Shown here: positions 63,308-64,000 of the stretch, in pieces
Layout of the letters: every line of letters begins with the position of its first letter
Numbering within the stretch: the first letter of the stretch is position 1
Source: Corallococcus silvisoli
GTDB lineage: Bacteria; Myxococcota; Myxococcia; Myxococcales; Myxococcaceae
NCBI RefSeq assembly: GCF_009909145.1
Contig: NZ_JAAAPJ010000022.1
Location: 1 to 64,000, forward strand
Direction: 5' to 3'
DNA length: 64,000 nucleotides
The notes under the pieces: generated by a model
The model's database searches: none
What the model was told of the DNA's origin: nothing
What the model saw: only the letters and a program-made list of their open reading frames with translations
Translations under genes and position numbers: made by a program

Positions 63308-64000
63308 ATGCGGACACGTCTGGTTCTGGCTGCGCTCATCGCCCTCTCCACGGGCTGCGTCTCGCAGGGGAAGTTCAACGAGAAGGCCCTGGAGGCGGAG
63401 GGGCTGACGAAGAACCTCACGGATGAGAAGGCGGCCCGCGCGGCGGCCGAGGCGAAGATCCAGGAGCTGGAGGCGCAGCAGGCGGCGCTGACGCAGGAGA
63501 AGACGGCGCTGGAGACGCGCCTCAACGCGTCCGAGAACCGCCTCACCAGCGCGGCGGCCGAGCGCCGCGCCCTGGAAGAGAAGAACGCGCAGCTGGCCGC
63601 GCTCAACGACGAGCTGGCGCGCAACTCCAAGAAGCTCGCGCAGGCGAAGGAGGAGCTGGAGAAGAAGAGCTCCGAATACGAGAGCCTGGCCCAGTCCCTC
63701 AAGCAGGAGATCTCCGACGGCAAGATTGAACTGTCGGAGATGAAGGGCCGGATGACCGTGCAGCTCAAGGACAAGATCCTCTTCGCGTCCGGCTCCGCGC
63801 GCGTGGGCAAGGAAGGGCAGGAGGCGCTGGTGAAGATCGCCGACGCGCTCAAGACGGTGCGCGGCCGCATCGTGCGCGTGGAAGGGCACACGGATGACGT
63901 GCCCACCGGCGGCGGGCAGTTCCCCACCAACTGGGAGCTGAGCCTGGCGCGCGCGATGGCGGTGGTGCGCTCGCTGCAGGATTCCGGCGTGGATCCGACG
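63308..64000 (+). CDS. OmpA-family lipoprotein (3' end outside the window)
   Basis: 231 codons are present and the frame stays open to the end. AGGAGG at 63291-63296 lies 11 bases before ATG 63308. Lipobox LIALSTGC (Cys17). Residues about 25-135 are a long coiled coil rich in Glu, Ala and Lys (AAAEAKIQELEAQQAALTQE). From about 155 the OmpA/MotB peptidoglycan-binding domain begins (KILFASGSARVGKEGQEAL, then RVEGHTDDVP and FPTNWELSLARA). It anchors an outer-membrane lipoprotein to peptidoglycan. An AT-rich promoter region lies at about 63205-63240. Confidence 0.92.
   Translation, partial: MRTRLVLAALIALSTGCVSQGKFNEKALEAEGLTKNLTDEKAARAAAEAKIQELEAQQAALTQEKTALETRLNASENRLTSAAAERRALEEKNAQLAALNDELARNSKKLAQAKEELEKKSSEYESLAQSLKQEISDGKIELSEMKGRMTVQLKDKILFASGSARVGKEGQEALVKIADALKTVRGRIVRVEGHTDDVPTGGGQFPTNWELSLARAMAVVRSLQDSGVDPT

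Overview
The window is very GC-rich, with strong third-position GC bias, dense genes and many lipoproteins. It carries families that are common in large multicellular Myxococcota: split alpha-2-macroglobulins, TPR lipoproteins, an FRG protein, an effector-associated-domain protease and M4 proteases with PPC tails. I infer a myxobacterium of the Myxococcus/Corallococcus type; this is a judgement from gene content and codon use, not from a marker gene. No rRNA, tRNA, insertion sequence, prophage or CRISPR array was seen.

Layout. 1-7.2 kb: tail of a membrane protein, a SNF2 helicase with two SWIM zinc fingers, and a coupled pair of M16 peptidases (one catalytic, one lipoprotein without the zinc site). 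7.2-13.6 kb: an AT-rich palindromic island, a lipoprotein, a DUF1615-type lipoprotein, a secreted M4 metalloprotease with two PPC domains, and another lipoprotein. 13.6-19.5 kb: a Cys-rich protein, an acyl-CoA dehydrogenase preceded by a 67-aa ORF, two lipoproteins (one with a JAMM-like motif) and an FRG-domain protein. 19.7-26.5 kb: a TPR lipoprotein whose 3' end runs into a roughly 51-bp degenerate tandem repeat, MFS and AEC transporters, and small unknown proteins. 26.6-35.8 kb: a two-gene alpha-2-macroglobulin without a visible thioester, an EAD1-like/trypsin protease and a large membrane protein. 35.8-38.2 kb: hydrolase/ZIP/SDR operon. 38.2-41.5 kb: SnoaL-like protein, a large zinc-ribbon protein of unknown function and a small unknown.

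41.7-46.1 kb is the highlight: a His-Xaa-Ser (Hxs) peptide-modification system. A secreted protein of unknown function is translationally coupled to hxsA (five His-Xaa-Ser repeats followed by a PEGA-like domain), hxsD, and the paired radical SAM genes hxsB and hxsC.

46.2-64 kb: GxSxG hydrolase, amidase, BMP-type binding lipoprotein, VOC protein, UBP zinc finger, a large HEAT-like/coiled-coil protein, SDR plus enoyl-reductase operon, a flippase-like membrane protein, a molybdopterin oxidoreductase, a Cys-containing putative exported protein, further membrane and zinc-ribbon proteins, a chalcone-isomerase-like protein, and the start of an OmpA-family lipoprotein cut by the window edge.

Family names come from reading motifs by eye; no database search was possible. 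Start codons were chosen from Shine-Dalgarno spacing, overlap with neighbours and signal peptides.
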